Part shown: piece by piece, positions 62,770-64,000 of the stretch
Layout: the number at the start of each line of letters is the position of its first letter
Position numbering within the stretch: the first letter of the stretch is position 1
From: Phycisphaerales bacterium
Lineage (GTDB): Bacteria; Planctomycetota; Phycisphaerae; Phycisphaerales; UBA1924
Direction of reading: 5' to 3'
DNA: 64,000 nt
Assembly: GCA_029260515.1 (NCBI GenBank)
Contig: JAJDDC010000019.1
Span: 1 to 64,000 of the forward strand
Made by a program: the position numbers and the translations under genes
The notes under the pieces: model-generated
Told to the model about the DNA's origin: nothing
The model's input: only the letters and a program-made list of their open reading frames with translations
The model's database searches: none

Positions 62770-64000
62770 ATGCGGAGCTGCACCACGCGTCTCGCCGGCA
62801 CCCTGGCCCTGACCATGGCCTGCGGCCTGGCGGCTGGTGAGGACGTGCTCGTCACGACCAAGAACCGGCGCTACGAGGGGCAGGTCGTCGATTCGACCGC
62901 GTCCAAGATCACGTTCAAGACGACGCTGCACGGCTTTGAGACCACGCTCACCTTCGCCCGCTCGGAGGTCGCCTCGCTCGAACTCGACGACGTGGACCCG
63001 GCGCCCGACGCCCCGCTTGTCGAGTCGGACCCGGTGGGCGAGTTCACGGCCGACCAGCTCCGCAAGGTGGGCGACGAGAAGGCGGCGCCGATGGAGGTCG
63101 TGAAGCGTGACGGGGTGCCTCTGTACCTCGAGGTCCCGCTCGAGGGGACGTTCGGCGAGGCGATATACCCCAAGGGCATCGCCGAGGCGCTCAAGTGGGC
63201 CCACGAGCACGAGGTGACCGACATCGTGTTCCGGATCGAGTCGCCGGGCGGGGCGGTCTGGTCCGCTGTCCGCATCGTCGAGCTGATGAACGAATACCGC
63301 GACGGGCTCCGCTACCACGCGCTGATCGAGAACTCGATCTCGGCGGCGATCTGGCCCACGTTCAGCTGCGACACGATCGTCATGGCGCCCCGGTCCACGT
63401 GGGGCGGGGCGGTGATCTTCCGGCACGACGCGAACACGGGCGAGTTCGAGGTTGACAAAAAGTTCAACTCGATCCAGATGGCCAAGCTCGCGACCCAGGC
63501 CGAGGAGAGCGGGCACGAGGGGCAGATCGCCCGGGCGATGATGATCACGGACCAGGAGCTGTACGCCGTGCGTGAGTCCGACGGCACGTACACCCTGACC
63601 GATTCCGAGCCCGCCGACGGCGTCATCGACCGCGACTACGTCCTCATCGACGGGCCCGAGACGATCCTGACGCTCACCGCCAACGACGCCGAGATGTACG
63701 GCATCGCACGCAAGCTCCACGAGAACGACCTGGACGAGCTGCGGGACGTGCTCGGGTACAGCGAGTGGGACAACGCGGGCGACGCGGGCGTACGCCTGAC
63801 CGAGCAGTGGGCCGACAAGTGCAGCGGCATGAGCCAGGAGATGCAGTCAAGGCAGGCGAGCATCATGGCCGGCTGGGGGCGCTACAGCAACGAGAAGTAC
63901 ATCCGCGGCGCCATCCGGGCGCTTGAGCAGATCAAGAAGGACATGATCGGGTACGACCGCCTGGCGCGCAAGGCCGACGACTACGAGATGGCGCCGTACG
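62770..64000 (+). CDS. Exported Clp/S49-fold protein, 3' end beyond the window
   Basis: At least 410 aa, open to the right edge. GGAG upstream of ATG 62770; the signal peptide ends near CGLAAG. Residues 25-75 form a small beta-barrel-like module (VTTKNRRYEGQVVDSTASK). Then a ClpP/crotonase-like domain: IVFRIESPGGAVWSA with the Pro-Gly-Gly oxyanion loop, and ENSISAAIWPTFSCDTIVMAP where Ser-191 aligns with the S49/NfeD nucleophile. The Ala-Ala-Ile-Trp following it differs from the usual Ala-Gly-(Gly/Ala). A helical C-terminal part begins near 330. A TAGGCT box at 62708 may be the promoter. Protease activity is likely but not proven. Confidence 0.83.
   Translation, partial: MRSCTTRLAGTLALTMACGLAAGEDVLVTTKNRRYEGQVVDSTASKITFKTTLHGFETTLTFARSEVASLELDDVDPAPDAPLVESDPVGEFTADQLRKVGDEKAAPMEVVKRDGVPLYLEVPLEGTFGEAIYPKGIAEALKWAHEHEVTDIVFRIESPGGAVWSAVRIVELMNEYRDGLRYHALIENSISAAIWPTFSCDTIVMAPRSTWGGAVIFRHDANTGEFEVDKKFNSIQMAKLATQAEESGHEGQIARAMMITDQELYAVRESDGTYTLTDSEPADGVIDRDYVLIDGPETILTLTANDAEMYGIARKLHENDLDELRDVLGYSEWDNAGDAGVRLTEQWADKCSGMSQEMQSRQASIMAGWGRYSNEKYIRGAIRALEQIKKDMIGYDRLARKADDYEMAPY

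Overview
The window is high-GC DNA (roughly 70 % by eye) with the gene content and protein style of a planctomycete, most likely class Phycisphaerae. The grounds are a lone 16S rRNA 3' end with no 23S/5S behind it, a c-type-cytochrome-like secreted protein, several conserved-looking proteins with no known function, a short primary-type sigma factor and a multi-gene SPFH/ABC operon. This placement is inference from style; no database was searched. About 50 protein genes, one tRNA-Leu(GAG) and one partial rRNA cover nearly all of the sequence. I see no prophage, insertion sequence or CRISPR array.

Layout. 1-470: 16S rRNA 3' end with its own intrinsic terminator. 474-9542: zinc-ribbon membrane protein, PhoU, Mfd, a ComEA-like protein, a degenerate GH10-fold protein and purC. 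9561-19399: a six-gene minus-strand operon of three SPFH (HflK/HflC/prohibitin-type) membrane proteins, an ABC ATPase, an ABC-2 permease and a TPR-like membrane protein, with a further ABC-2 permease divergent at 19862. 21401-24698: glycosyltransferase, small unknown protein, tRNA-Leu, and a CheX-like/response-regulator pair. 24798-32825: a secreted heme-motif protein, a coiled-coil lipoprotein, ferredoxin-NADP reductase, a repeat protein and a partial peptide ABC importer (OppA-OppB). 32829-35994: unknown protein, REP-like element, glutamine amidotransferase (PabA/TrpG), MTA/SAH nucleosidase, cupin and Ogt. 35991-43147: thioredoxin-NHL protein, pseudouridine synthase, YfgM-like protein, a truncated MnmE-like GTPase, CoaX and an unknown protein. 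43148-50783: orphan secretin, STAS/HATPase partner-switch pair, IscS-IscU-IscA and an ACT-domain protein. 50803-56477: TolB-like propeller, three consecutive secreted TlpA-type redoxins (the third with a tandem Cys-rich domain), and a thioredoxin-reductase-like protein. 56676-64000: sigma factor, UVR-motif protein, CPA2 antiporter, MnmG and the start of a Clp/S49-fold protein.

How the parts fit. Much of the window is housekeeping (transcription-coupled repair, Fe-S assembly, tRNA modification, purine, CoA and folate/tryptophan cofactors). The distinctive parts are in the envelope: the SPFH/ABC operon, the redoxin cluster, and several secreted proteins of unknown role.

A strong transcription signal runs through the window. 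At least nine genes have a TANNNT -10 hexamer ending five or six bases before their start codon, the geometry expected for leaderless mRNAs. Other genes have purine-rich ribosome binding sites and real leaders, so two initiation modes seem to coexist. The 16S 3' end keeps the CCTCC anti-Shine-Dalgarno.
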